NCBI RefSeq assembly: GCF_002257585.1
Contig: NZ_CP022743.1
Location: 4,030,001-4,094,000, forward strand
Direction: 5' to 3'
Source of the DNA: Mucilaginibacter xinganensis
GTDB lineage: Bacteria > Bacteroidota > Bacteroidia > Sphingobacteriales > Sphingobacteriaceae
DNA: 64,000 nt
The translations under genes and the position numbers were made by a program. Positions within the stretch are counted from its first letter, which is position 1; the number at the start of each line of letters is the position of its first letter. Of this stretch, positions 1 through 7,823 are shown piece after piece. The notes beneath the pieces are model-generated. The model saw only the letters and a program-made list of their open reading frames with translations. It did no database searches and was not told the DNA's origin.

Positions 1-289
1 CATTAACCTTGTGCTTATTAAGTGTATCGGCATATAACGACGATTTAAGCTGGTTACGCAACCTTGCATTTTCACGTGCCAGGCTATCGTTGTTATCTTT
101 TAGTGACAGATAGCTTTTAAACTCGCTGATGCGGGCATATAAATTTCCGGTAACTGAGTTTGATGAATTTATAAAAGTGGCCTTTTGAAAAGAGTTGTAT
201 TTGATATATACCAGCAGCGCCGAAACCTCGAAAATAATAAACAAAAAGAATGCGTTATACTTAGTGATAAATATCAGGAGATTGCGCAT
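1..289 (-). CDS. mreC: Rod shape-determining protein MreC, N-terminal part (cut by window edge)
   Basis: The minus strand is open from an ATG at 289 to the window edge, giving 96 residues. It begins MRNLLIFITKYNAFFLFIIF, one transmembrane helix (about residues 8-30), followed by a charged, coiled-coil-like stretch (SLARENARLRNQL, about 70-82), which is the normal MreC N-terminal layout. MreC is the periplasmic scaffold of the rod complex and binds MreB across the membrane. Its position 106 bp after mreB on the same strand supports the call. The C-terminal beta domains lie outside the window. Confidence 0.85.
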   Translation of the reverse strand, partial: MRNLLIFITKYNAFFLFIIFEVSALLVYIKYNSFQKATFINSSNSVTGNLYARISEFKSYLSLKDNNDSLARENARLRNQLKSSLYADTLNKHKVN

Positions 290-308
290 TTGTTAGAGAA
301 TTGTGAGT

Positions 309-392
309 GGTGAGTGGTAAGCGGTGAATGGTGAATGAGTTGAGTAAGATTTAAATTAAAGACCACTCACTATTCACTACTCCCCACTCACC
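309..392. repeat. Imperfect inverted repeat of GGTGAGTGG-type tract between mreB and mreC
   Basis: A GGTGAGTGG/GGTGAATGG word tract at 309-339 faces its degenerate reverse complement at 361-392 across a 21-nt A/T-rich loop. The arms align over about 31 positions, mostly with transitions, so the mreB-mreC transcript could form a long imperfect stem. The right arm starts 3 nt after the mreB stop. There is no T-run, so a classical terminator is unlikely. Confidence 0.75.
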
Positions 393-395
393 AGA

Positions 396-1418
396 CTATT
401 GCATTAAAAATTTAAAGTTACCAATATTTTTAAGGGCTGTGCCTGTTCCGCGTACTACGGCGCGCAACGGATCTTCGGCTACGTGAACCGGCAATTTGGT
501 TTTTGCGGCAATACGCTTATCAAGGCCGCGCAGCAAGGCGCCGCCACCTGTTAAATAAATACCGGTTTGATAAATATCTGCCGAAAGCTCCGGCGGGGTG
601 ATCTCCAATGCTTTAAGAATCGCTTCTTCAATTTTCGAGATCGATTTATCAAGGCAGTGTGCAATTTCTGAATAAGATACCATTATCTGCTTGGGTACGC
701 CTGTCATTAAATCGCGGCCCTGTACAGCAAAATCTGTTGGCGGGTCTGCAAGTTCAGGCAATGCGGCACCAACCTCGATTTTAATTTTTTCAGCTGTACG
801 GTCACCAATCATAATGTTATGCTGGCGGCGGATGTACTGAACTATATCAGAGTCGAAGTTATCACCTGCCACACGGATAGACTGATCGCAAACGATCCCT
901 GACAGCGCGATAACGGCAATTTCAGTGGTACCACCACCAATATCAATAATCATGTTACCCATAGGCTCTTCAACATCAATTCCAATACCTACGGCAGCAG
1001 CCATTGGCTCATGAATAAGGTAGACTTCTTTTGCCCCGGCAATCTCGGCCGAGTCACGTACGGCACGTTTTTCAACTTCGGTAATGCCCGAAGGAATACA
1101 GATCACCATCCGCAATGACGGGAAGAACCAGCCCTTACCGTGGTTAATCATTTTGATCATCCCGCGGATCATGTGCTCAGCAGCGTTAAAGTCGGCTATT
1201 ACCCCATCCTTAAGCGGCCTTACGGTACGAATATTATCGTGTGTTTTGCCTTCCATCTGCATTGCCTGGCGGCCTATGGCAATTACTTTATTGGTAGTGC
1301 GGTCAAAAGCTACTATTGACGGTTCATCAACAACAACTTTATCATTATGTATTATGAGGGTATTTGCGGTACCTAAATCAATGGCGATTTCTTGTGTAAA
1401 AAAGTTAAATAGACCCAT
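396..1418 (-). CDS. mreB: Rod shape-determining actin homologue MreB
   Basis: A 340-residue actin-fold ATPase that polymerises under the inner membrane and guides lateral wall synthesis. Visible motifs are phosphate-1 (DLGTAN, residues 14-19), phosphate-2 (DIGGGT, 159-164) and the adenosine-site LTGGGALLRGL near residue 291. The N-terminal MGLFNFF is a short hydrophobic amphipathic membrane anchor as in other MreBs. Length is normal. The start is the only ATG before the first motif. A TAATTTTG -7 box at 1451-1444 lies about 25 nt upstream. It is followed by mreC, the usual mreBC order. Confidence 0.98.
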   Translation of the reverse strand: MGLFNFFTQEIAIDLGTANTLIIHNDKVVVDEPSIVAFDRTTNKVIAIGRQAMQMEGKTHDNIRTVRPLKDGVIADFNAAEHMIRGMIKMINHGKGWFFPSLRMVICIPSGITEVEKRAVRDSAEIAGAKEVYLIHEPMAAAVGIGIDVEEPMGNMIIDIGGGTTEIAVIALSGIVCDQSIRVAGDNFDSDIVQYIRRQHNIMIGDRTAEKIKIEVGAALPELADPPTDFAVQGRDLMTGVPKQIMVSYSEIAHCLDKSISKIEEAILKALEITPPELSADIYQTGIYLTGGGALLRGLDKRIAAKTKLPVHVAEDPLRAVVRGTGTALKNIGNFKFLMQ

Positions 1419-1443
1419 TTGGTGTTATTTCAAAAATAAGCTT

Positions 1444-1451
1444 CAAAATTA
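1444..1451 (-). promoter_or_regulatory. Predicted mreB promoter -7 box
   Basis: On the minus strand this reads TAATTTTG, matching the Bacteroidota TAnnTTTG -7 consensus, 25 nt upstream of the mreB ATG. Confidence 0.55.
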
Positions 1452-1521
1452 GTAATAACGGCACGAATTTTACGAATGTAAGCTATTTAAAGCGAATAAA
1501 TCCGCACAGTTATTCAATTAA

Positions 1522-3048
1522 TTAATGTTTAAAATGGCGTACGCCGGTAGTTACCATTGAAATGTTTTTCTGATCGCACATTTCAACAGAAAGCTTGTCA
1601 TTTATTGAGCCGCCGGGTTGTAAAACAGCCACAATTCCGGCATCAGCAGCCAGTTCAACACAATCAGGAAAAGGGAAAAAAGCATCAGATGCCATAACCG
1701 CTCCCCTTAAATCAAAACCAAAGCTTTCGGCTTTTATAACTGCTTGTTTCAGCGAATCAACACGCGAAGTTTGTCCTACACCACTGGCCATCAGTTGGCC
1801 GTTCTTTGCAAAAACAATGGTGTTTGATTTGGTATGTTTAACTACCTTGTTGGCAAAAAACAGGTCGTGTTTTTCTTGTTCGGTAGGTTGTTTCTTTGTA
1901 ACTGATGTCATTTGCTCTGGCCCCTCAATAACCGCGTCTTTATCTTGTTCAATTACACCATTCAGCAGCGTTTTAAACAGCTTGGTAGGTAATGGAACCG
2001 CCTGGCGGATGAGTATAATACGGTTCTTTTTGCCTTTTAGTATTTCAACGGCTTCATCGGTAAATGCCGGAGCTATCAAAACCTCGTAAAATATTTTATC
2101 TATTTCGGCAGCCGTTGCTGCGTCAACCTCGCCATTGGCAATTATAACGCCGCCAAATGCCGAAACCGGATCGCAGGCCAAAGCATCAACCCATGCATCT
2201 TTAATGTTATTGCGCGATGCAATACCGCAGGCGTTGGTGTGCTTTAAAATAGCAATGGTAGGCTCGGTAAATTCATCAATCAAAGCCACGGCAGCATCAA
2301 CGTCAACCAGATTATTGTATGACAGCTCTTTGCCGTTCAGCTTGGTGAACATGGCATCAAGATCGCCATAGAAAGTACCTTTTTGATGCGGGTTTTCGCC
2401 GTAACGTAAAACCTGGCTGGTTTGAATACTTTCTTTAAAAACCGGCAACGGCTCTTCCTGGTTAAAGTATTTAAAGATAGCGGTATCGTAGTTTGATGAA
2501 ATATTGAAGGCCTTGTGCGCAAATGCACGGCGCTGATCAATAGTGGTTGTGCCACCCTGCGTTTTCAGCAGGTCTTCCAGCACCGGGTAGTCGGCTTTTG
2601 AAGCAACTATCACTACATCTTTAAAGTTTTTTGCTGCTGCGCGGATCAGCGAAATACCACCAATATCAATTTTTTCAATGATCTCATCTTCTTCGGCATT
2701 TGATTTTACCGTTTCTTCAAACGGGTAAAGATCAACTATCACCAAATCAATTTCAGGGATTTCAAATTGTGCCAGCTGCTGCTCATCTCCTTCGAAGTTT
2801 CTTCGAGCCAAAATACCGCCAAACACTTTGGGATGCAGTGTTTTAACACGACCGCCCAATATGGACGGGTAAGAAGTAAGATCCTCAACCGGGATCACAT
2901 TAACACCCAGGTTACGGATAAAAGTTTCCGTTCCACCGGTTGAATATATATTAACGCCAAGGCGGTTTAACTCATTGATTATCGGCTCTAAATTGTCTTT
3001 GTAGTAAACAGAAATTAAAGCATTCTTTATTTGCACTGACTCGCTCAT
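1522..3048 (-). CDS. purH: Bifunctional AICAR formyltransferase / IMP cyclohydrolase
   Basis: A 508-residue enzyme for the last two steps of IMP synthesis: formyl transfer from 10-formyl-THF to AICAR, then ring closure. The N-terminal MGS-like cyclohydrolase domain (about 1-140; LISVYYKDNLEP, YSTGGTETF, GGRVKTLHPKVFGGIL) is followed by the AICARFT domain (RYGENPHQ near 218, HTNACGIA near 271, ASDAFFPFPD and QPGGSIND near the C-terminus). Length is normal for the family. It lies 225 bp downstream of purN but has its own promoter box at 3078-3071, so independent transcription is likely. Confidence 0.98.
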   Translation of the reverse strand: MSESVQIKNALISVYYKDNLEPIINELNRLGVNIYSTGGTETFIRNLGVNVIPVEDLTSYPSILGGRVKTLHPKVFGGILARRNFEGDEQQLAQFEIPEIDLVIVDLYPFEETVKSNAEEDEIIEKIDIGGISLIRAAAKNFKDVVIVASKADYPVLEDLLKTQGGTTTIDQRRAFAHKAFNISSNYDTAIFKYFNQEEPLPVFKESIQTSQVLRYGENPHQKGTFYGDLDAMFTKLNGKELSYNNLVDVDAAVALIDEFTEPTIAILKHTNACGIASRNNIKDAWVDALACDPVSAFGGVIIANGEVDAATAAEIDKIFYEVLIAPAFTDEAVEILKGKKNRIILIRQAVPLPTKLFKTLLNGVIEQDKDAVIEGPEQMTSVTKKQPTEQEKHDLFFANKVVKHTKSNTIVFAKNGQLMASGVGQTSRVDSLKQAVIKAESFGFDLRGAVMASDAFFPFPDCVELAADAGIVAVLQPGGSINDKLSVEMCDQKNISMVTTGVRHFKH

Positions 3049-3070
3049 TTACAGGAAGTTTTTTGAGCCG

Positions 3071-3078
3071 CAAAGGTA
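3071..3078 (-). promoter_or_regulatory. Predicted purH promoter -7 box abutting a CTAATC-type tract
   Basis: Minus strand TACCTTTG, 22 nt upstream of the purH ATG. A degenerate AATC/CTAATC word tract (3080-3114) ends only 1-2 nt upstream of the box, covering where the -33 element should be. Confidence 0.65.
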
Positions 3079-3079
3079 G

Positions 3080-3276
3080 GAATTAGTGATTAGAGATTAA
3101 GGATTGGAACTTAGTTTTTTTTAACTTTTTTATCATTCCCATTTTATACCTAAAAAACTTATAGGATGTAAAACTTTTATATTCAGAAATGAGCTTTTTC
3201 AAGATCAGCAACAAATCTTCCTATTCCCATCTGGCATTTAATCTCCAATTAATTAACCGCCGATCACTAAAAATTA
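3080..3276. repeat. Inverted pair of TTAGTGATTAGAGATT-type tracts between purN and purH
   Basis: 3080-3114 carries plus-strand words TTAGTGATTAGAGATTAAGG. 3236-3276 carries the opposite orientation (TTTAATCTCCAATTAATT, then GATCACTAA). The right tract runs into the purN stop codon (3274-3276) and the left one runs into the purH -7 box. The 120-bp spacer shows no gene. Confidence 0.6.
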
Positions 3277-3852
3277 ACTCTTCATTTTCTTCAGCAAACT
3301 TTCAATCACTTTTGGGAAGTGCTGGTGTTCCAACTGCTGGCCTTTAAATTTCACAACTTCCAGGTTATCGTCGGGTTCAATTTTAAATTTCGACTGGTGT
3401 ATGATCTCGCCTTCGTCAAACTGGTCGCTTGCAAAATGAATGGTAATGCCCGATTCTTCTTCTTTAGCGGCAAGCACCGCTTTGTGTACATGATCGCCGT
3501 ACATACCTTTACCGCCGTATTTCGGCAGCAATGCAGGGTGCAGGTTTATAATGCGGTTAGGAAATGCCGTTAATAATGATACCGGCACCAGCCATAAAAA
3601 ACCAGCCAGCACAATCAGGTCAACCTGCAGGTTTTTAAGCAGCCTGATCACATCGTCGGTTTCATAAAACTCTTTCCGGGTAAAAATATGTGAAGGCACC
3701 TCAAAATTATCGGCCCTTTGTAAAACGTAAGCCTGTGGGTTATTGGTCAGCACTAATACAACTTCGGCCTCGGCATTGCGTTTAAAATACTCCATAATTT
3801 TTTGAGCATTTGATCCTGAACCTGAAGCAAAAATGGCAATTCTTTTTTTCAT
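3274..3852 (-). CDS. purN: Phosphoribosylglycinamide formyltransferase (GART)
   Basis: A 192-residue folate-dependent GAR transformylase, third step of purine synthesis. The phosphate-binding loop SGSGSNAQ sits at residues 10-17, the catalytic signature NLHPALLPKYGG starts at N103 with H105, and the catalytic Asp is D143 in ASDQFDEGEI. Length matches the family. A strong TATATTTG -7 box (3956-3949) leaves a leader of roughly 90 nt. The gene sits upstream of purH on the same strand, joining two purine steps. Confidence 0.97.
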   Translation of the reverse strand: MKKRIAIFASGSGSNAQKIMEYFKRNAEAEVVLVLTNNPQAYVLQRADNFEVPSHIFTRKEFYETDDVIRLLKNLQVDLIVLAGFLWLVPVSLLTAFPNRIINLHPALLPKYGGKGMYGDHVHKAVLAAKEEESGITIHFASDQFDEGEIIHQSKFKIEPDDNLEVVKFKGQQLEHQHFPKVIESLLKKMKS

Positions 3853-3948
3853 TAAAATCCGGTACTTTTTGTGGTGATGAAATAATCTTATCCGTTAACC
3901 TATCGCCTAAAATAATTTATCGTCAGGAAAACAACCCTTACAACTGCC

Positions 3949-3956
3949 CAAATATA
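3949..3956 (-). promoter_or_regulatory. Predicted purN promoter -7 box
   Basis: Minus strand TATATTTG with TTGTTG about 17 nt further upstream as a possible -33 element. It lies 97 nt upstream of the purN ATG. I recognise no riboswitch in the leader. Confidence 0.55.
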
Positions 3957-4054
3957 AGATTTTAACCACAACAATTGTTTGCCGGTACAGCAATTAAGCC
4001 ATTTTTAAATCTTTAATTACCTGATTTGCCTGTTAAATAAATTACAATAACGCG

Positions 4055-4549
4055 TTAGTTAGCGCCTGAGATTTTTTGCCGGATAAACCCGTACTTCACA
4101 ATTTTACGGGGCCGGGTAAGGGAGTAATTGGGTGCTATATCGCCGGTGTTAAGTACCATTGAATACTGGCCAAGATTGATGATCTGCGCGTTGATAAACG
4201 GCTTAACCGATAACGTGGAAGTACTATCGCAGGTCATATCGGCCATTAAAAAAAGCTTATTAGGCGTAAGTGACCATTTACCTGATGAAACCGGCTGCGA
4301 GAAGCAGTTAAAATTTGCATACGTACACGTAAAGTCGGTTTTAAACGTAAAAAATTGTGAACAGGTATCGTTTATGGTCGTATCGGAAATCTGGGTGTTG
4401 CCTGTGTATTGGGTGATCTCGATAGATGCCAGTTGCCAGGTACCGCCGGTAAAAAGCGTTTCTATAGGGTTTTGACCGGTTTTTTTACAGGAGTTAACTA
4501 TAAAGCCCGCAACCACAACCAATAACAGCAACAAGTATTTTTTTTTCAT
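4055..4549 (-). CDS. Small lipoprotein, lipocalin-like, function unknown
   Basis: A 164-residue protein with a lipoprotein signal: MKKK, a hydrophobic run, then a lipobox-like IVNSC-KK at residues 17-23. After lipidation at Cys21 the mature part is rich in Thr/Ser and beta-type sequence (GGTWQLASIEI, SGKWSL, KLFLMADMTC), which resembles the lipocalin-like lipoproteins common in Bacteroidota. It has four further cysteines. The TATTTTTG box at 4571-4564 leaves about 14 nt of leader. It is divergently placed to the dlgD-like gene. Family assignment is tentative and the substrate is unknown. Confidence 0.8.
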   Translation of the reverse strand: MKKKYLLLLLVVVAGFIVNSCKKTGQNPIETLFTGGTWQLASIEITQYTGNTQISDTTINDTCSQFFTFKTDFTCTYANFNCFSQPVSSGKWSLTPNKLFLMADMTCDSTSTLSVKPFINAQIINLGQYSMVLNTGDIAPNYSLTRPRKIVKYGFIRQKISGAN

Positions 4550-4563
4550 CAGGAATATATCCG

Positions 4564-4571
4564 CAAAAATA
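4564..4571 (-). promoter_or_regulatory. Predicted -7 box of the small lipoprotein gene
   Basis: Minus strand TATTTTTG (TAnnTTTG form), 14 nt upstream of the ATG at 4549. Confidence 0.5.
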
Positions 4572-4717
4572 AAAATTCCGGCTGTATTAACAGCACGGGA
4601 GTTAGTATAACTGCTTTTAAGCTCAAATTATTATGCAGGCAGCCCGAAAGTATGGAACACGCGAAGTACTGAAATGGTTCTTTAAGTATAAATCAGTAAG
4701 GTTCCATTTTTACTTTC

Positions 4718-4725
4718 TAACTTTA
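4718..4725 (+). promoter_or_regulatory. Predicted -7 box of the dlgD-like gene, almost touching the start codon
   Basis: TAACTTTA ends 4 nt before the ATG at 4730. If transcription starts at the usual distance, the mRNA would be leaderless or nearly so. Confidence 0.45.
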
Positions 4726-4729
4726 CCCT

Positions 4730-5719
4730 ATGCGCGTTACATTTAATAAACTACAATCAGAATTTGAGCGGGTGTTGCTTTCGTTAAATTTCAGCGGGGA
4801 AAAAGCAAACCTTTGTGCTACTATTTTTGCGGAGAACAGCCGCGACGGGGTTTATACGCATGGCTTAAACCGTTTCCCTGTTTTTGTTGAGTTTGTAAAA
4901 CAGGGACTTGTAAAACCGGGTGCCGGGCCAACAGCAGAAGCTGCGTTTGGAGCTTTGGAACGCTGGAACGGCAATTTAGGGCCTGGGATATTAAACGCCC
5001 GCTTTTGTATGGACAGGGCCATTACATTGGCCAAAGCGAACGGGATAAGCTGCATCGCCCTTAAAAACACCAACCACTGGATGCGGGCCGGAACATATGG
5101 CTGGCAGGCTGCCAATGCCGGCCTTATAGGGATCTGCTTTACCAACACCATAGCCAACCTGCCCCCATGGGGTGGTATAGACCCGCGTTTGGGCAACAAC
5201 CCGCTGGTTATCGCAGTCCCGCGAAGAGGTGGGCATGTGGTGCTGGATATGGCTGTTTCCCAATATTCCGTGGGTAAGCTAAATCAATATAAAAACAATA
5301 GTGAAGCGCTGCCGCTGCCGGGCGGATATGACAAAGCAGGTAATTTGAGTACCAACGCCGCCGAAATACTGGAATCAAAAAGACTATTGCCGGTTGGCTT
5401 TTGGAAAGGCTCCGGGCTATCGTTAGTGCTCGATCTGCTGGCCGCGGTATTGAGCGAGGGCAATTCAACGGCAAAAATTACCCAAAGCGAACAGGAATCG
5501 GGCGTTTCGCAGGTGTTCATCTGTATAAAACCCGAAAGCAATGCTTATACCGAACAGGTTATTGAAGAGATCATTAACTATACTAAAACCAGCAGGCCTG
5601 AACATGAAGGCGGCGCTATAGCCTATCCAGGCGAAAACACTTTGAAAACCAGGGAAAAGAGTTTAAAAGAAGGCGTTTTTGTAGATGAAAGGATCTGGCG
5701 GCAGGTGCTGGGGTTGTAA
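4730..5719 (+). CDS. dlgD: 3-dehydro-L-gulonate 2-dehydrogenase (malate/L-lactate dehydrogenase family)
   Basis: A 329-residue NAD(P)H-dependent reductase of the LDH2/MDG2 family. The conserved catalytic His/Arg are at H44 and R48 (YTHGLNRFP), with TNHWMRAGTYGWQAA, FTNTIANLPPWGG and GNNPLVIAVPR matching YiaK/DlgD-type proteins, which reduce 2,3-diketo-L-gulonate in sugar-acid catabolism. The cofactor loop KGSGLSLVLDLLAA is present near residue 225. Length equals the E. coli enzyme. It stands alone, without the other ulonate genes, so the in vivo substrate is inferred. The start is fixed by a promoter box 4 nt upstream. Confidence 0.9.
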   Translation: MRVTFNKLQSEFERVLLSLNFSGEKANLCATIFAENSRDGVYTHGLNRFPVFVEFVKQGLVKPGAGPTAEAAFGALERWNGNLGPGILNARFCMDRAITLAKANGISCIALKNTNHWMRAGTYGWQAANAGLIGICFTNTIANLPPWGGIDPRLGNNPLVIAVPRRGGHVVLDMAVSQYSVGKLNQYKNNSEALPLPGGYDKAGNLSTNAAEILESKRLLPVGFWKGSGLSLVLDLLAAVLSEGNSTAKITQSEQESGVSQVFICIKPESNAYTEQVIEEIINYTKTSRPEHEGGAIAYPGENTLKTREKSLKEGVFVDERIWRQVLGL

Positions 5720-5742
5720 GGGATTTAAAATAAACTTTGTAA

Positions 5743-6471
5743 CTACTCCCCCACCATCATATCTTCAAACCGTTCCCAAAAACCATCATGCGGCACGGGC
5801 GCAATAATCCGGATAGGTTCTTTTTTTATGGGATGGGTAAATTCCAGTTTGCGGGCATGCAGGCAAATGCTTTTACGCAGGCTGCCACGGGGGTAACCAT
5901 ATTTATTATCACCCACTATAGGACAGCCCAGGGTTGACAGCTGCACCCTGATCTGGTGCGGGCGGCCGGTTATCGGGTCAACTTCCAGCAAATAATAACC
6001 ATTAAGCTCGCCTACTAATTTATAATTCAATTCCGCACGCTGGCTGCCGGCAACCTCGCGGTCATGTGCTTTGGTCACGTTTTTTTGCGGGTTTTTCACC
6101 AGCCAATGCACCAGGTTACCTGCTTCGGGCTGCGGCCTGTTGCGCACCACGGCATAATAAGTTTTATGCATTTCGCGGCCTTTAAACATGGCGTTTATCC
6201 GCTCGAGCGCCTTGCTGGTTTTTGCGAAAAGAATAACGCCGCTAACGGGCCTGTCCAGCCGGTGCACCACACCCAAAAACGCACCATTGGGTTTATTATA
6301 CTTTTTGGCAATGTATTTTTTTACCTTTTCATCCAGCGATTCGTCGCCCGTATCATCCACCTGCACAATATCGCCTGCGCGCTTATTAACCGCAATTAAA
6401 TGATTATCCTCATAAAGGATATCGGCATCAGTTATTTCGTGGTTGATATATTTAATATTGACTTTGGACAT
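5743..6471 (-). CDS. RluA-family RNA pseudouridine synthase
   Basis: A 242-residue pseudouridine synthase that isomerises uridines in rRNA or tRNA. The catalytic signature HRLDRPVSGV (near residue 70; Asp in HRLDR) and the C-terminal GRPHQIRVQL/GDNKYGYPRG and LHARKLEFTHP blocks are clear. There is no S4 domain, so this is the short RluA/TruC-like type and the target site cannot be named. The stop is 24 nt from the convergent dlgD stop. Upstream lies the 40-bp tandem repeat array and no clear TAnnTTTG box, so co-transcription with panB is possible. Confidence 0.93.
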   Translation of the reverse strand: MSKVNIKYINHEITDADILYEDNHLIAVNKRAGDIVQVDDTGDESLDEKVKKYIAKKYNKPNGAFLGVVHRLDRPVSGVILFAKTSKALERINAMFKGREMHKTYYAVVRNRPQPEAGNLVHWLVKNPQKNVTKAHDREVAGSQRAELNYKLVGELNGYYLLEVDPITGRPHQIRVQLSTLGCPIVGDNKYGYPRGSLRKSICLHARKLEFTHPIKKEPIRIIAPVPHDGFWERFEDMMVGE

Positions 6472-6489
6472 TGTAATTTGTTTTTAGCC

Positions 6490-6690
6490 GATGAACCATA
6501 GACGAAAGACCATGGTATCAATTCCTGAGCTTTTCCACCTATAGACTATCGACCATGAGCTTTCCTTCCCACCATGGTCTATGGACTTTCGACCATGGAC
6601 TTTCCTTCCTACCATGGTCTATGGACTATCGACCATGGACTTCCTTTCCCGCCATGGTCTATGGACTATCGACCATGGACTTTTCCCCTA
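6490..6690. repeat. 40-bp tandem repeat array of CCATGGTCTATGGAC words behind panB
   Basis: Exact 40-bp periodicity: units 6571-6610, 6611-6650 and 6651-6690, preceded by a partly decayed unit (6531-6570) and a degenerate lead-in from 6490. Each unit contains CCATGGTC ... GACCATGG, an exact 8-nt inverted repeat around TATGGACTATC, and a pyrimidine run TTTCCTTCC. The array ends precisely in the panB stop codon (TAG, 6690-6688). The unit length is not a multiple of three, so a coding role is unlikely. Confidence 0.95.
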
Positions 6691-7503
6691 ATACTCCTCT
6701 TTCTCGTTCGGGAAGTTTTTAGCCCTTACATCGTTAACGTAACTTTTTATGGCGCTGTTCATCACCTGGTGCAAATCAGCATATTTACGCAAAAATCGTG
6801 GTGAAAAGCCTTTGTTAATGCCCAGCATATCGTGGATCACCAGTACCTGCCCGTCGCAATGCTGGCCGGCGCCAATACCCACCGTTGGGATGTTCAGGCT
6901 TTCGCTTACCTGTCTGGCTAACAGGGCCGGAATTTTTTCAAGCACTACGCCAAAACAACCCAGTTCCTGCAGTTTCAAAGCGTCTTCGCGTAACTTCTGT
7001 GCTTCGGCCTCTTCTTTTGCCCGCACGGTGTATGTTCCGAATTTATAAATAGACTGTGGTGTTAAACCCAAATGCCCCATCACCGGGATGCCGGCGGTAA
7101 GAATGCGGCTTATCGACTCAGCAATTTCAACGCCGCCTTCCATTTTTACGCCATGCGCGCCAGATTCTTTCATGATGCGGATAGCCGAATTAAGTGCCTC
7201 TTTTGAGTTGCCCTGGTACGACCCGAAAGGCAGATCGACAATAACCAATGCTCTTTTAGCCGCACGAACAACGGATGACGCGTGATAGATCATCTGGTCG
7301 AGCGTGATCGGCAGCGTGGTTTCATGACCGGCCATTACATTTGATGCCGAATCGCCTACCAATATAATATCTACCCCGGCTTCATCCACTATGGCCGCCA
7401 TTGAATAATCATAGGCCGTAAGCATAGCGATCTTTTCGCCGCGGCTTTTCATTTCCTGCAGAATATGCGTTGTAATTCTTTTAACCTCTTTATGAATTGA
7501 CAT
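6688..7503 (-). CDS. panB: 3-methyl-2-oxobutanoate hydroxymethyltransferase
   Basis: A 271-residue TIM-barrel enzyme that adds a hydroxymethyl group to alpha-ketoisovalerate, the first committed step of pantothenate and CoA synthesis. Typical blocks are visible: MLTAYDYSMA, GVDIILVGDSASNVMAGHETTLPIT (metal-binding Asp in VGDS), VVDLPFGSYQ, VKMEGG, GHLGLTPQS, LEKIP and GIGAGQHCDGQVLVIHDMLG. Length is normal. The TACATTTG box at 7529-7522 is 19 nt upstream of the ATG. No other pan gene is adjacent. The stop codon is the last triplet of the 40-bp repeat array. Confidence 0.98.
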   Translation of the reverse strand: MSIHKEVKRITTHILQEMKSRGEKIAMLTAYDYSMAAIVDEAGVDIILVGDSASNVMAGHETTLPITLDQMIYHASSVVRAAKRALVIVDLPFGSYQGNSKEALNSAIRIMKESGAHGVKMEGGVEIAESISRILTAGIPVMGHLGLTPQSIYKFGTYTVRAKEEAEAQKLREDALKLQELGCFGVVLEKIPALLARQVSESLNIPTVGIGAGQHCDGQVLVIHDMLGINKGFSPRFLRKYADLHQVMNSAIKSYVNDVRAKNFPNEKEEY

Positions 7504-7521
7504 GGGTTATGGTTTGATGTG

Positions 7522-7529
7522 CAAATGTA
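7522..7529 (-). promoter_or_regulatory. Predicted panB promoter -7 box
   Basis: Minus strand TACATTTG, 18 nt upstream of the panB start. Confidence 0.55.
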
Positions 7530-7686
7530 TAAGAGATATTTCGAATTTTTCATGATTGTTTTGCTTTTCAAAGGCATGCGGTAAGGCCCTTCCTTTTACA
7601 ATGTCCAGGTTCAGGATTATTGAGCAGGTAAATTTTTATTTTTACTGTAAACAGTTCAATAGCTTTCATTCAAAAAAATCCAAAAT

Positions 7687-7722
7687 CGAACTTCCGACTT
7701 CCGAAATCATTTCCTATCTTTG
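7687..7722 (+). promoter_or_regulatory. Predicted carA promoter: GACTTCCGA-type tract plus -7 box
   Basis: CGAACTTCCGACTTCCGAAA (7687-7706) precedes TATCTTTG at 7715-7722. The leader to carA is about 95 nt and includes a weak CGGT...ACCGG pairing followed by a short T-run, possibly attenuation. The 320-bp panB-carA space holds only the two divergent promoters and this leader. Confidence 0.6.
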
Positions 7723-7823
7723 CAGCGTGAATCAGGAAGTAACCCACTTCAATATTTCGGTCTGTTTTCACGGAGCGCCGCACCAGGCAAACCGGCTTTT
7801 TAACCATTCAATTTTTTTGATCA

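Noticed and set aside
1084..1452. Long antisense frames within mreB, purH, carA, leuS and other genes
   Set aside because: They are shadows of strongly supported genes on the other strand, without promoters or family resemblance.
6490..6690. CRISPR array interpretation of the 40-bp repeats
   Set aside because: Units are contiguous with no unique spacers, and no cas gene is present.
6574..6804. 76-codon plus-strand frame starting within the 40-bp tandem array
   Set aside because: It is made of the non-triplet tandem repeat and then the antisense of panB; the 40-bp unit changes frame each copy and no ribosome site or promoter is present.
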